Made by a program: the position numbers and the translations under genes. Positions 8,296 to 16,640 of a stretch of DNA of 64,000 nt are shown here, one piece after another. The notes below the pieces were generated by a model. It saw nothing but the letters and a program-made list of their open reading frames with translations. It was not told where the DNA came from and did no database searches. Origin of the DNA: Amycolatopsis marina (GTDB taxonomy: Bacteria; Actinomycetota; Actinomycetes; Mycobacteriales; Pseudonocardiaceae); assembly GCF_900111885.1 (NCBI RefSeq), contig NZ_FOKG01000005.1:1-64000 (forward strand). Direction: 5' to 3'. Each line of letters starts with the position of its first letter. Position 1 is the first letter of the stretch.

Positions 8296-10880
8296 GACAA
8301 CTTCCCTCCTGCCCGGTACCGAGCCGGAAGCGAGATCACCACGGTGAGTCCCCCTCCTGGTGTGTCCTCGGCACTGATCGTTCCTCCCATGGCCTCCGTG
8401 AATCCCTTCGCCACGGACAGCCCCAGCCCAACCCCGGGTGTGTTGTCCCGGTCGCCGAGTCGCTGGAACGGGGCGAAGGCCGAGCCCGCCTTGCCTTTGG
8501 CCAGCCCGCGTCCGTAGTCGACCACCCGTAGTTCCGCGTGCTCCCCGTGTGCGCTGGCCCGCACCGCGATCGGCCGGGCGGAGCGGCCGTGTCGCAACGC
8601 GTTGTCGATCACGTTGGCCACCACCCGTTCCAGCAGGCCCGGATCGGCCAGCACGACCGGCAACCGGTCGTCGATCTCCACGGCCACCGACTCGGTACCA
8701 TCCACGTTGGACAGCGCATGTGCGACAACCTCCTCGTAGCCGACCGGACGCAGCAGTGGGCGAACCGCCCCCGTCGCCAGCCGGGAGGAGTCGAGCAGGT
8801 TGTTCACCAGCCCGGCGAGCCGGTCGGCCGACTGCTCGATCGTCTCCAGCAGCTCCTCGGTGTCCTCTGTAGACAGATCGATGTCCTGTGCCCGCAGGCT
8901 TCCCGCCGCGGCCTTGATCGACGTGAGCGGAGTCCGCAGGTCGTGGCCGACGGCGGAAAGCAGCGCGGTTCGCAGTTCGGTGGCCTCGGCCTTGCGTTCC
9001 GCCTTCGCTGTGGCCTGGGCAAGACGCTGCTGGCGCAGCACTAGCAAGGCCTGCCCCGCCGCGGCCTCCAGCGCCCTGCGGTCGGAGGCGGGCAACGCAC
9101 GGCCGCGCAGGGTGAGGTGGACGTCCGCCGTCACCGGCACGTCGGCATCGGCCTCCTCGGGATCGGCGCAGGGATCGACACCGGCGTGCGCCACCCCGTA
9201 CCAGTGCCCGTCGCGTTTCTCCAGCAACGCCACGGAATCCAGGCCGAAGTTCTCCCGCACCTTCTCCAGCAGCCGTTCCAGCGGCCGGGGATGGGTCAGC
9301 ACCGTTCTGGCGTAGGTCGCGAGCAGCGCTGCCTCCGTGCGGGCGCGGGAGGCCTGCACCGCACGCCTGGCCGCGAGGTCGACCACAACCGAAACCAGCA
9401 GTGCGACGATCACCATCGCGATCAGCGTGATGACGTTGCCCTGCGCGTCGACCGTGAGCGTGTGAAAGGGCTCGGTGAAGAAGAAGTTGAGCAGCAGGGC
9501 CGACAGCACAGAGGCCAGCAGGGCGGGCCCGAGGCCGCCGACGAGCGCCACGACGACGCTGACGAGAACGTACGCGATCACGTCGGTGGAGAAGTCGAGC
9601 TCGTCACGCAACAGCACACCCGCACCCGTCACGCCGGCGGGCAGCAGCACGGCCAGCAGCCAGCCCATGCTCAGGCGCGACGGAGCCAGTTCACTGCGGA
9701 CGATCCTGCGCCGCTGCCGCCCGCCCGCCTGCTCGTGCGTAACCATGTGCACGTCGATCGGCCCCGAGTCCTGCACAACCGCTGCGCCGATGCCCTCGTC
9801 GAACAGCCTGGCGATCCGGGACCGCCGGGAGGTGCCGAGCACGAGCTGGGTGGCGTTCACGCCTCTGGCGAAGTCGAGCAGCGCCCGGCGTACGTCGTCC
9901 CCGACCACGGTGTGGAAGGTCGCCCCGAGTTCGTCGGCGAGCCTGCGGCAGCCGGCGAGCGAGGCAGGCCAGCCCGGCTGTGGGCCCGGCCCGGCGAGAC
10001 CGTCCCCGCGCAGCACGTGCAGCACGAGCAGTTCGGCCCCTGCCCTGGCCGCGATCCGGCTCGCGCGCCGGATGAGGGTCTCGCTCTCGGGGCCGCCCGT
10101 GACCGAGACGACGACCCGCTCCCTGGCCTCCCAGGTGTCGGTGATGCGCTCCTCGGCCCGATACCGCTGCAGGGCTACGTCCACCTGGTCGGCGACCCAG
10201 AGCAGGGCCAGTTCCCGGAGCGCGGTCAGATTGCCGGGCCGGAAGTAGTTGGCCAGTGCCGCGTCGACCCGGTCCGCCGGATACACATTGCCGTGGGCCA
10301 GCCTGCGGCGCAGTGCCTCCGGGGTGATGTCGACCAGTTCGATCTGCTCCGCGCCGCGCACCACCTCGTCCGGAATCGTCTCCTGCTGGCGCACGCCGGT
10401 GATGCGCTCGACCACGTCGTTCATGCTCTGCAGGTGCTGGATGTTGACCGTGGAGATCACGTCGATCCCGGCGGCCAGCAGCTCGGCCACGTCCTGCCAC
10501 CGCTTGCCGTTCCGGGAGCCGGGAGCGTTGGTGTGCGCCAGCTCGTCGACAACCACCACCTCGGGCGCGCGGGCCAGCACCGCATCGGTGTCGAGCTCGG
10601 TGAACTCGTCGCCGCGGTGCACCACGCCGCGCCTCGGCACCAGTTCGAGACCGGCGAGCGCCTCGGCCGTCCTGGATCTGCCGTGCGTCTCCACGAGCCC
10701 GATCACAACGTCGGTACCCCGTTCCAGCCGCCTGCGCGCCTCGCCCAGCATCGCGAAGGTCTTCCCGACGCCCGGTGCGGCGCCGAGATAGATGCGCAGC
10801 TCACCTCGAACAGGAACGCTCGCCTTGCCAGCAGACGTGTCCTCGGCAGACTCCACGGTCTCAGTGTGCTCCCGTCGCAT
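8292..10880 (-). CDS. kdpD: KdpD-type osmosensitive K+ sensor histidine kinase
   Basis: An 862-aa membrane sensor kinase. The N-terminal KdpD domain has Walker A GAAPGVGKTFAML near residue 35 and the family block ELAHTNAPGSRNGKRWQDV. A USP-like domain follows (about 245-370), then four membrane helices (about 400-510), a GAF-like region, HisKA with the phospho-acceptor His in SAVGHDLRTPLTS (around residue 640), and HATPase_c with N and G boxes (VIDNALRHG, GVGLGLSVAKGF). It responds to K+ limitation and turgor in studied species. It lies between a 27-aa membrane peptide and kdpE, with no pump genes. Confidence 0.94.
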   Translation of the reverse strand: MRREHTETVESAEDTSAGKASVPVRGELRIYLGAAPGVGKTFAMLGEARRRLERGTDVVIGLVETHGRSRTAEALAGLELVPRRGVVHRGDEFTELDTDAVLARAPEVVVVDELAHTNAPGSRNGKRWQDVAELLAAGIDVISTVNIQHLQSMNDVVERITGVRQQETIPDEVVRGAEQIELVDITPEALRRRLAHGNVYPADRVDAALANYFRPGNLTALRELALLWVADQVDVALQRYRAEERITDTWEARERVVVSVTGGPESETLIRRASRIAARAGAELLVLHVLRGDGLAGPGPQPGWPASLAGCRRLADELGATFHTVVGDDVRRALLDFARGVNATQLVLGTSRRSRIARLFDEGIGAAVVQDSGPIDVHMVTHEQAGGRQRRRIVRSELAPSRLSMGWLLAVLLPAGVTGAGVLLRDELDFSTDVIAYVLVSVVVALVGGLGPALLASVLSALLLNFFFTEPFHTLTVDAQGNVITLIAMVIVALLVSVVVDLAARRAVQASRARTEAALLATYARTVLTHPRPLERLLEKVRENFGLDSVALLEKRDGHWYGVAHAGVDPCADPEEADADVPVTADVHLTLRGRALPASDRRALEAAAGQALLVLRQQRLAQATAKAERKAEATELRTALLSAVGHDLRTPLTSIKAAAGSLRAQDIDLSTEDTEELLETIEQSADRLAGLVNNLLDSSRLATGAVRPLLRPVGYEEVVAHALSNVDGTESVAVEIDDRLPVVLADPGLLERVVANVIDNALRHGRSARPIAVRASAHGEHAELRVVDYGRGLAKGKAGSAFAPFQRLGDRDNTPGVGLGLSVAKGFTEAMGGTISAEDTPGGGLTVVISLPARYRAGGKLS

Positions 10881-10937
10881 GTCCCATACCGATCCGACTC
10901 GCGGCTACGGCATGTCCGCTGCCGCCCGCACCGTGGT

Positions 10938-11021
10938 TCACATGCGTGCCAGTCCGCGCAGCGTGAGCGCCAGCATCAGGAACACGCCGATCAGCAGAAC
11001 GGCGAGGAGTATGTCGGCCAT
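10938..11021 (-). CDS. 27-aa single-helix membrane peptide in KdpF-like position
   Basis: A tiny ORF starting MADILLAVLLIGVFLMLALT, followed by LRGLARM. It is one hydrophobic helix with a positively charged C-terminal end. The ATG is preceded by GAGAGGTGCC, a fair ribosome binding site. It lies 57 bp upstream of kdpD on the same strand. Many actinobacterial kdp operons begin with one or two such peptides (KdpF and an unnamed one). Here it may be what is left of a kdpFABC operon or a retained regulator of KdpD. The identity as KdpF itself is not established. Confidence 0.5.
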   Translation of the reverse strand: MADILLAVLLIGVFLMLALTLRGLARM

Positions 11022-11102
11022 GTCGCTTCGGCACCTCTCGATGAACAGGTCCTCCCTGGTGGGACCCGTGCGCCTCGATCCTGTGGCCGCGGGACGGCGG
11101 GG

Positions 11103-11162
11103 CCGACGCAGCCTGACGACTCCTTGACGCTGGTAGGGGTGCCTTTTGACGGGTCCTTGACG
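11103..11162. promoter_or_regulatory. Helically phased TTGACG direct-repeat array
   Basis: In the divergent region between the kdp peptide and asnB, TTGACG occurs at 11124, 11146 and 11157. CTGACG occurs at 11113 and CCGACG at 11103. The spacings are 10, 11, 22 and 11 bp, so the boxes lie on one face of the helix. OmpR/PhoB-family regulators typically bind direct repeats of about 11 bp, which makes KdpE a candidate binder. The rest of 11022-11289 shows only the asnB ribosome binding site (TTGGAGGCGAGG). Confidence 0.5.
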
Positions 11163-11289
11163 CCTGGTGAGTTCGCCCACAGCAGGTGACGAACTTCCGA
11201 GCGGGCGCAAACCGGGCAGACATTTCCGCCAATCCGCGTTACAACAAGATCACATAGTTGCAAACGCTAAGCAATTGGAGGCGAGGCGG

Positions 11290-13131
11290 ATGTGCGGCAT
11301 CACTGGATGGGTCTCCTTCGACAGCGATCTGACCGGCGAGCGCGCCGTGGTCGACGCGATGACCGCGACGATGGCCTGCAGAGGTCCCGACGACTCCGGA
11401 ATCTGGACCCGTGAACACGTGGCGCTGGGCCACCGCAGGCTGGCGATCATCGATCTGCCCGGTGGCTCCCAGCCGATGACCGTGCGCACGCCGGGTGGCA
11501 CGGTCGCGATGGTCTACAGCGGCGAGGCCTACAACTTCACCGAACTCCGTGCCGACCTACACGGTCGGGGTCACCGTTTCGAGACCGACAGCGACACCGA
11601 GGTGGTGCTGCGCGGATACCTTGAGTGGGGCAGCGCGGTGGCCGAGCACCTCAACGGGATGTACTCCTTCGCCATCTGGGACGAACGGGAGAACCGGCTG
11701 GTGATGATCCGCGACCGGATGGGGATCAAGCCGTTCTACTACTACCCGACCAGGGACGGGGTCCTGTTCGGCTCCGAGCCGAAGGCGATCCTGGCGAACC
11801 CGCGTGCGGCGAGGGTCGTCGACGCCGACAGCCTGCGCGAGCTGGTGGCACTCACCAAGACCCCGGGCTGGTCGCTGTGGAAGGGCATGCGCGAGGTGGA
11901 GCCGGGCACGATCGTCACCGTCGACAATGGCGGGATCCGCACCCGCACCTACTGGCAGCTGCCGACCGCTCCGCACACCGACAGCAGGGACGACACCGTC
12001 GCACACGTGCGCGAACTGCTCACCGACACCGTGCACCGCCAGCTCGTCGCGGACGTGCCGCGCTGCGTCCTGCTCTCCGGCGGGCTCGACTCGAGCGCCA
12101 TCACCGGGCTTGCCGCGGCGCACCTGGGCGAGCAGGGCGAGCGGCTGCGCACCTTCTCCGTCGACTTCGCGGGACAGGAGGAGAACTTCGTACCGGACGA
12201 GCTGCGCGACACCCCGGACTCGCCCTACGTTCGTGACGTCGCCCAGCTGGTCGGCTCGGCGCAGCAGAACGTGATGCTGAACCCGGACGAGCTCACCGAC
12301 CCTGCCGTACGCAGGGCGGTCATCAGGGCACGGGACATTCCGGCCGGTCTCGGGGACATGGACGTCTCGCTGTACCTGCTGTTCAAGGCCATTCGCGCGG
12401 AGTCGACCGTGGCTTTGTCCGGCGAATCGGCCGACGAGGTCTTCGGCGGCTACCGCTGGTTCCACGACGATCGTGCGCGGATGGCCGACACCTTTCCCTG
12501 GCTGGCCGCGCACAACTCCCTCACCGCGGACCGTGACGCACTGTTGCGGCCGGAGGTACGCGACCTGCTCGACGTCCGCTCCTATACCGCCGACCAGTAC
12601 GCGACCGCGGTGGCCGCGGTGGAGCACCTGGACGAAGCGGACGAGTTCGAACGCCGTATGCGGACCGTGTGCCGACTGCATCTGACCCGCTTCGTCCGGC
12701 TGCTGCTGGACCGTAAGGACAGGGCTTCGATGGCGGTGGGACTCGAGGTGCGCGTCCCCTTCTGCGACCACCGGCTGGTCGAGTACGTCTACAACACGCC
12801 GTGGTCGCTGAAGACCTTCGACTCCAGGGAGAAAAGCCTGCTGCGCCATGCGACCAGCCACGTGCTGCCCACGTCGGTGGTGGAGCGCGTCAATAGCCCG
12901 TACCCATCGACCCAGGATCCGCGGTACGCCGCGGCACTGCAGCAGCAGGCCAAGGAGGTGCTGGCCGAGCACGACGGTCCCGTGCACGAACTGGTGGACC
13001 GGGACTGGCTGACCGAGGCGACGCAGCTCGACTCGGCCACCATGCCGGCCGCCACCCGCCAGGGCCTCGACCGTGTGCTGGACCTCTACCACTGGTTCGA
13101 TCTGTACCGCCCACAGCTCGACCTCGCCTGA
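11290..13131 (+). CDS. asnB: Asparagine synthetase, glutamine-hydrolysing
   Basis: A 613-aa cytosolic enzyme making asparagine from aspartate, glutamine and ATP. The N-terminal Ntn glutaminase domain starts MCGITGW, so Cys2 is the nucleophile after Met removal; this fixes the ATG at 11290 although the frame is open from 11167. Glutaminase motifs include RGPDDSG and HRRLAIIDL. The C-terminal synthetase domain has the PP-loop LLSGGLDSSAITG (around residue 258) and SGESADEVFGGY. A strong GGAGGCGAGG ribosome binding site precedes it. The gene stands alone and ends at palindromic repeats. Confidence 0.95.
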   Translation: MCGITGWVSFDSDLTGERAVVDAMTATMACRGPDDSGIWTREHVALGHRRLAIIDLPGGSQPMTVRTPGGTVAMVYSGEAYNFTELRADLHGRGHRFETDSDTEVVLRGYLEWGSAVAEHLNGMYSFAIWDERENRLVMIRDRMGIKPFYYYPTRDGVLFGSEPKAILANPRAARVVDADSLRELVALTKTPGWSLWKGMREVEPGTIVTVDNGGIRTRTYWQLPTAPHTDSRDDTVAHVRELLTDTVHRQLVADVPRCVLLSGGLDSSAITGLAAAHLGEQGERLRTFSVDFAGQEENFVPDELRDTPDSPYVRDVAQLVGSAQQNVMLNPDELTDPAVRRAVIRARDIPAGLGDMDVSLYLLFKAIRAESTVALSGESADEVFGGYRWFHDDRARMADTFPWLAAHNSLTADRDALLRPEVRDLLDVRSYTADQYATAVAAVEHLDEADEFERRMRTVCRLHLTRFVRLLLDRKDRASMAVGLEVRVPFCDHRLVEYVYNTPWSLKTFDSREKSLLRHATSHVLPTSVVERVNSPYPSTQDPRYAAALQQQAKEVLAEHDGPVHELVDRDWLTEATQLDSATMPAATRQGLDRVLDLYHWFDLYRPQLDLA

Positions 13132-13146
13132 GCGCCGCACCCGGAT

Positions 13147-13209
13147 CGCACTTTTACGGGAAAGTGCGACCGAAGGGGCACTCCGGGGCGCACTCTTACG
13201 GGAAAGTAC
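13147..13209. repeat. Pair of degenerate hairpin repeats (family 1, locus 2)
   Basis: Two variants of the hairpin follow the asnB stop codon by 15 bp: GCACTTTTACGGGAAAGTGC within 13147-13168 and GCACTCTTACGGGAAAGTAC within 13189-13209. Relative to the perfect palindrome, the changes mostly keep pairing through G-U wobble and alter the loop to ACGG. This suggests the RNA hairpin is the selected form. Confidence 0.8.
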
Positions 13210-13332
13210 CGACCCCGGTGTCGTCCACACCCTTCCTTCGGCTGGTTTTTCGGCTCGTAATGTCGTTCGTAAACGTAAGTAACGTCACAAGAGGTATATG
13301 ATTGGACCAACCACACAGAAGGGGGCACCCGT

Positions 13333-14634
13333 ATGGACATCAGGCCGGTTCCAGAGGCCCCGAGCATCGAACTGCTCGACAGCTACACGAAGCTGCTGGA
13401 ACTCGTCCGTACCGGTGAGGCAGAGACGAGACCGGCGCTCAGTCTGCGCACCGGTCTCGGCCGTACCGCCATCACCCAGCGCACCACGACGCTGCTGGAA
13501 GCTGGTCTTCTGGAGGAGGGCGACCTCAACCCCTCCACCGGCGGACGCCAGGCCAGGACGTTGCGCTTCCGCAAGGACGCGGGCCGGATCCTGACTGCCG
13601 AACTCGGCGCGACCGGGTTCACGGCGGGGATCACCGACCTGCTCGGCAACGTCCTGACCCTGCGCCACCGCGACTGCGACATCGCGCTCGGTCCCGATCC
13701 GGTGCTCACCGAGGTCGAGGCGACACTGGACGAGATACTGCGGGACACCGGCACCGCACCCACCCAGGTGTGGGGAGTGGGCCTCGGTCTGCCCGGCCCC
13801 GTGGAGTTCGCCACGGGGCGCCCCTCCGAACCGCCGATCATGCCCGGCTGGAACAACCATCCCGTCCGAGACCGGCTGGCCCGCCACTACGAAGCTCCGG
13901 TGTGGATCGACAACGAGGTGAACCTGCTCTGCCTCGGCGAACTCCGCACTCCGGGACTTCCGCTCGGCGGGGACCTGCTCTACATCAAGATCGGTACCGG
14001 CATCGGCGCGGGCATCAGCAATGGCGGCAGGCTGCACAGGGGCGCCCAGGGCTGCGCGGGTGACATCGGGCATGCCGCGGCCTCCGACGACAGCAGCGTG
14101 GTGTGCCGGTGCGGGAAGACCGGGTGTCTGGAGGCACTGGCCGGGGGCGCCGCCCTCGCCAGGGACGGCACGGCGCTGGCTCGCTCCGGCACTAGCGGGT
14201 TGCTCTCGGAGGTGCTCGCCGAGCGCGGCTCCATCACCGGCGAGGACGTGACCGCGGCGGCCAGGGCCGGTGATCACCACGCCGTGCAGCTGCTGGTCCA
14301 GGCAGGCAGGCGAATCGGCACGATGCTGGCGACCATGGTCAACTTCTACAATCCGTCGACCATCCTGCTCGGCGGCCAGGTGGCCGACGCGGGTGACCTC
14401 TTCCTCGCGACGATCCGGGAGACCATCTACCGGCGGTCACTGCCGCTGTCCACAAGGGAGCTGCGGATCGACCGTGCGCGCCTCGGCGAGGAGGGCGGTC
14501 TGGTCGGCGCCGCGTACATGGTGCTCGACGAGCTGTTCTCCAGCCGCCACTTCGGACAGTGGCTTCCGGTGGGCACGCCTGCCGGCATGCCGGAGATGCA
14601 CACGGCGAACGGCAGGAGCGGGATTCTCGCCTGA
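13333..14634 (+). CDS. ROK-family transcriptional regulator / sugar kinase-like protein
   Basis: A 433-aa ROK protein. Residues about 10-75 form a winged helix (LSLRTGLGRTAITQRTTTLLEAGLLEE) typical of NagC/XylR-type regulators. The rest is the actin-like ROK fold with GVGLGLPGPV, the signature around YIKIGTGIGAGI, and a zinc motif CRCGKTGCLE. Such proteins repress sugar genes and release DNA on ligand binding. No sugar transport or catabolic genes are adjacent, so targets are unknown. The ATG follows AGAAGGGGGC. The upstream region 13250-13290 is AT-richer, with several CGTAA repeats that could be an autoregulatory operator. Confidence 0.88.
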   Translation: MDIRPVPEAPSIELLDSYTKLLELVRTGEAETRPALSLRTGLGRTAITQRTTTLLEAGLLEEGDLNPSTGGRQARTLRFRKDAGRILTAELGATGFTAGITDLLGNVLTLRHRDCDIALGPDPVLTEVEATLDEILRDTGTAPTQVWGVGLGLPGPVEFATGRPSEPPIMPGWNNHPVRDRLARHYEAPVWIDNEVNLLCLGELRTPGLPLGGDLLYIKIGTGIGAGISNGGRLHRGAQGCAGDIGHAAASDDSSVVCRCGKTGCLEALAGGAALARDGTALARSGTSGLLSEVLAERGSITGEDVTAAARAGDHHAVQLLVQAGRRIGTMLATMVNFYNPSTILLGGQVADAGDLFLATIRETIYRRSLPLSTRELRIDRARLGEEGGLVGAAYMVLDELFSSRHFGQWLPVGTPAGMPEMHTANGRSGILA

Positions 14635-14761
14635 GTGCCACCCCGCGGCTGAGGATCACCTGATAGTCGCCTGTGAAGTTCCGGCAGCGGGCACGGAAAT
14701 GGGGCACCCCGACGTTGACACAGGTGTAACACCCATTCACGTACAGCCCGAGGTGAGGACC

Positions 14762-15283
14762 ATGACCGCCGCATTCAGCCGGACCGCGTTCGCCGGACCG
14801 TCGAGGGGACCGGCACTGCCGACCCTGCCCGAGGGCTGGCCCATCGGCTCCTACGACTCCTACGCCGAGGCACAGCGAGCAGTGGATCACCTGGCGGACA
14901 GCGATTTTCCGGTCCAGGACGTGACGATCGTCGGCGTCGAACCGATGCTCGTCGAACGCGTGGACGGGCGTCTCACCTGGGGCAAGGTGCTGGCGGGAGG
15001 GGCGATGTCAGGGGCCTGGTTCGGGCTCTTCGTCGGACTGCTGCTGAGCATGTTCACCCCCGGCGCGGGTCTGCCGCCGATCGTGATCGGCCTCCTCGCC
15101 GGTGTCGGTTTCGGGCTGGCCTTCTCGGCCATGAGTTACGCGGCCACCCGTGGCAGGCGTGACTTCGTGTCGCACAGCCAGTTCGTCGCCCGCCGCTACG
15201 ACGTGCTGTCGATGCCGCGCAACGCCGAACAGGGACGCGAACTACTCGCCACACTGGCGGCGCGCACGGCACTGGTCCACTGA
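14762..15283 (+). CDS. YflT-type general stress protein
   Basis: A 173-aa protein with a YflT/general-stress-protein domain (about 25-75: GWPIGSYDSYAEAQRAVDHL and VQDVTIVGVEP). Two glycine-rich membrane segments follow (about 79-100 and 105-127) and then a short C-terminal tail. The ATG at 14762 follows GAGGTGAGGACC. Actinobacterial homologues are general stress proteins of unknown mechanism, often under alternative sigma factors. It converges on the HAAS gene across a strong hairpin. Confidence 0.8.
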   Translation: MTAAFSRTAFAGPSRGPALPTLPEGWPIGSYDSYAEAQRAVDHLADSDFPVQDVTIVGVEPMLVERVDGRLTWGKVLAGGAMSGAWFGLFVGLLLSMFTPGAGLPPIVIGLLAGVGFGLAFSAMSYAATRGRRDFVSHSQFVARRYDVLSMPRNAEQGRELLATLAARTALVH

Positions 15284-15314
15284 GAACCGAGCTGAGCTGA
15301 CGAGCCTGAACCGG

Positions 15315-15353
15315 ACGAGGAGCGAGTGGCCCCCGACGCCACTCGCTCCTCGT
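15315..15353. terminator. Bidirectional hairpin between convergent genes
   Basis: A perfect 16-bp inverted repeat (arms 15315-15330 and 15338-15353, 7-nt loop) sits between the stop codons of the YflT-type gene and the HAAS membrane-protein gene. It lacks a U tract, as is common for terminator hairpins in high-GC actinobacteria. Confidence 0.8.
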
Positions 15354-15357
15354 GCCG

Positions 15358-16527
15358 CTACTTCTCGCCAGGCTGCTGCGGAGTCACCGACTTGGGGATG
15401 GCAGCGGAGAACGGGACACCGGTGATCTCCCGGCAGGTCGGCCGGTAGGCGTTGTAGCCGTTGTAGTAACCCTGGTCGTCGTAGGCGCCGTAATCGATGT
15501 GCGGCCGGGGATAGTGATTGTCCTCGCCGACCCGCATGTTGCTGCCGGTGCTCTTGTCGCATCCGTACCGAGCGGTGGTGAGCGGGTTGCCCTGACCGTC
15601 GTAGAGGTAGACATCGGTCAACGGTTTGCCCTCGGCGTCGAACGCGTAGATGTTCTCCACCAGCCGGTTGTCGTAGAGCAACTCGTTCGGTCCCGAGGAG
15701 TACCGGCCCGTGGAGTAGTACGGATCGCCGGAGGTGCCGCGTTCGTACACCATTTCCACGAACTGGCCCGCGAGACCCAGCAGACTGCCGACCACGAACG
15801 CGGACACGGGCAGGCTCACCCAGAGCAGGCGCCGGTCCTCCGCCGACTTCGGCCCGGCCCACAACACCGCGACACCGACGGCCACGAACACCGGCAGCGC
15901 GAGTACAGCACTTACGCTGCCCAGCAACAACAACACGCCCAACCCGAGCAGGACCGCGGCACAGAGCAGCCACCAGGCCGGCCGCAACGACGCGAGATAA
16001 CGCAGAGCCGCTCCAATCCGGCCACTCTCTCGCTGACCGAACGTGTCACGAATCCGGCGCATTTCAGGTAGGTCCTCCACGGGACGGACTCCGTGCTTCC
16101 ACACGTACCAGGCGCTCGCGCCCAGCACGGGCAGCAGAATGGCGAACGGGTACAGGTAGTCGTCGGCCAGATTGACGGCGACCCCGAATCCCGTGAGCAG
16201 CACCCCGAACACCCCGAGCACCAGACTCCACGCCGCCAGCCGGGCTCCCGTGTTGCGCTTCGGCTCGGTGGCCCGCGCCGCCTGTTCGACGGGCGGGGCG
16301 GGATAGCCGCCCGCCGCCCGTAGTTCGGCGGCATAGCTCTCCGGCGAACCGAGCCGCTCGACCAGTGCGGCCAGTGTCGCGGACTCCCCCAGTTCGGTGC
16401 CGATGTCCTGCAGGTGGGGACGGACGTCCTCGAGGATCTCCTCCACCTCGGCGTCGGGGAGGTCAGCCAGCGCCGTCCTGACCCGCGCCAGGTAGTCGCG
16501 CACCCCGCCCGAATTCTGTGTGCTCAT
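15358..16527 (-). CDS. HAAS-domain (DUF1700-like) membrane protein
   Basis: A 389-aa protein. Residues about 8-70 form the HAAS-type helical domain (YLARVRTALADLPDAEVEEILEDVRPHL, LGSPESYAAEL). Four to five membrane helices follow (about 100-250). A soluble Tyr/Asn/Asp-rich C-terminal domain of about 140 residues (ENIYAFDAEGKPLTDVYLYDGQGNPL) is probably extracytoplasmic. HAAS proteins are usually encoded next to PadR regulators, as here; their role is thought to be membrane-stress signalling or transport. Its ribosome binding site (GTGAGG) lies inside a copy of dispersed repeat family 2. Confidence 0.85.
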   Translation of the reverse strand: MSTQNSGGVRDYLARVRTALADLPDAEVEEILEDVRPHLQDIGTELGESATLAALVERLGSPESYAAELRAAGGYPAPPVEQAARATEPKRNTGARLAAWSLVLGVFGVLLTGFGVAVNLADDYLYPFAILLPVLGASAWYVWKHGVRPVEDLPEMRRIRDTFGQRESGRIGAALRYLASLRPAWWLLCAAVLLGLGVLLLLGSVSAVLALPVFVAVGVAVLWAGPKSAEDRRLLWVSLPVSAFVVGSLLGLAGQFVEMVYERGTSGDPYYSTGRYSSGPNELLYDNRLVENIYAFDAEGKPLTDVYLYDGQGNPLTTARYGCDKSTGSNMRVGEDNHYPRPHIDYGAYDDQGYYNGYNAYRPTCREITGVPFSAAIPKSVTPQQPGEK

Positions 16528-16531
16528 GTCT

Positions 16532-16603
16532 TTACCTCACTCGCCGGCGGGCTGCACATCGCTCAGTGCCACACCCGACTTGTTCACGGTGCCGGTCGCT
16601 CAT
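16532..16603 (-). CDS. Possible 23-aa leader ORF between padR and the HAAS gene
   Basis: A short ORF beginning MSDRHREQVGCGTERC and ending in an Arg-rich tail. The ATG follows a good GGGAGAG site, and the stop lies 4 bp before the HAAS start codon, so coupling is possible. The same peptide frame is open in the 49.7-kb copy of the repeat (TDRHCERVGYGTERC), but there it lacks an ATG. It may therefore be a chance reading of repeat DNA rather than a gene. Confidence 0.3.
   Translation of the reverse strand: MSDRHREQVGCGTERCAARRRVR
16535..16599. repeat. Dispersed repeat family 2, copy 1
   Basis: About 65 bp sharing clear similarity with 46150-46214, 46229-46293 and 49699-49763. Conserved blocks include CTCACTCGCCGGC, CATCGCTCAGTGCC and TTCACGGTGC. 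It lies directly upstream of the HAAS start codon. Confidence 0.75.
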
Positions 16604-16640
16604 GTCTCTCCCTGTGTGCCGCGTACGCCTGCACCGCCGG

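Noticed and set aside
11022..11289. Possible kdpFABC remnants upstream of the 27-aa peptide
   Set aside because: Neither strand shows KdpA, KdpB or KdpC-like motifs; the region is regulatory.
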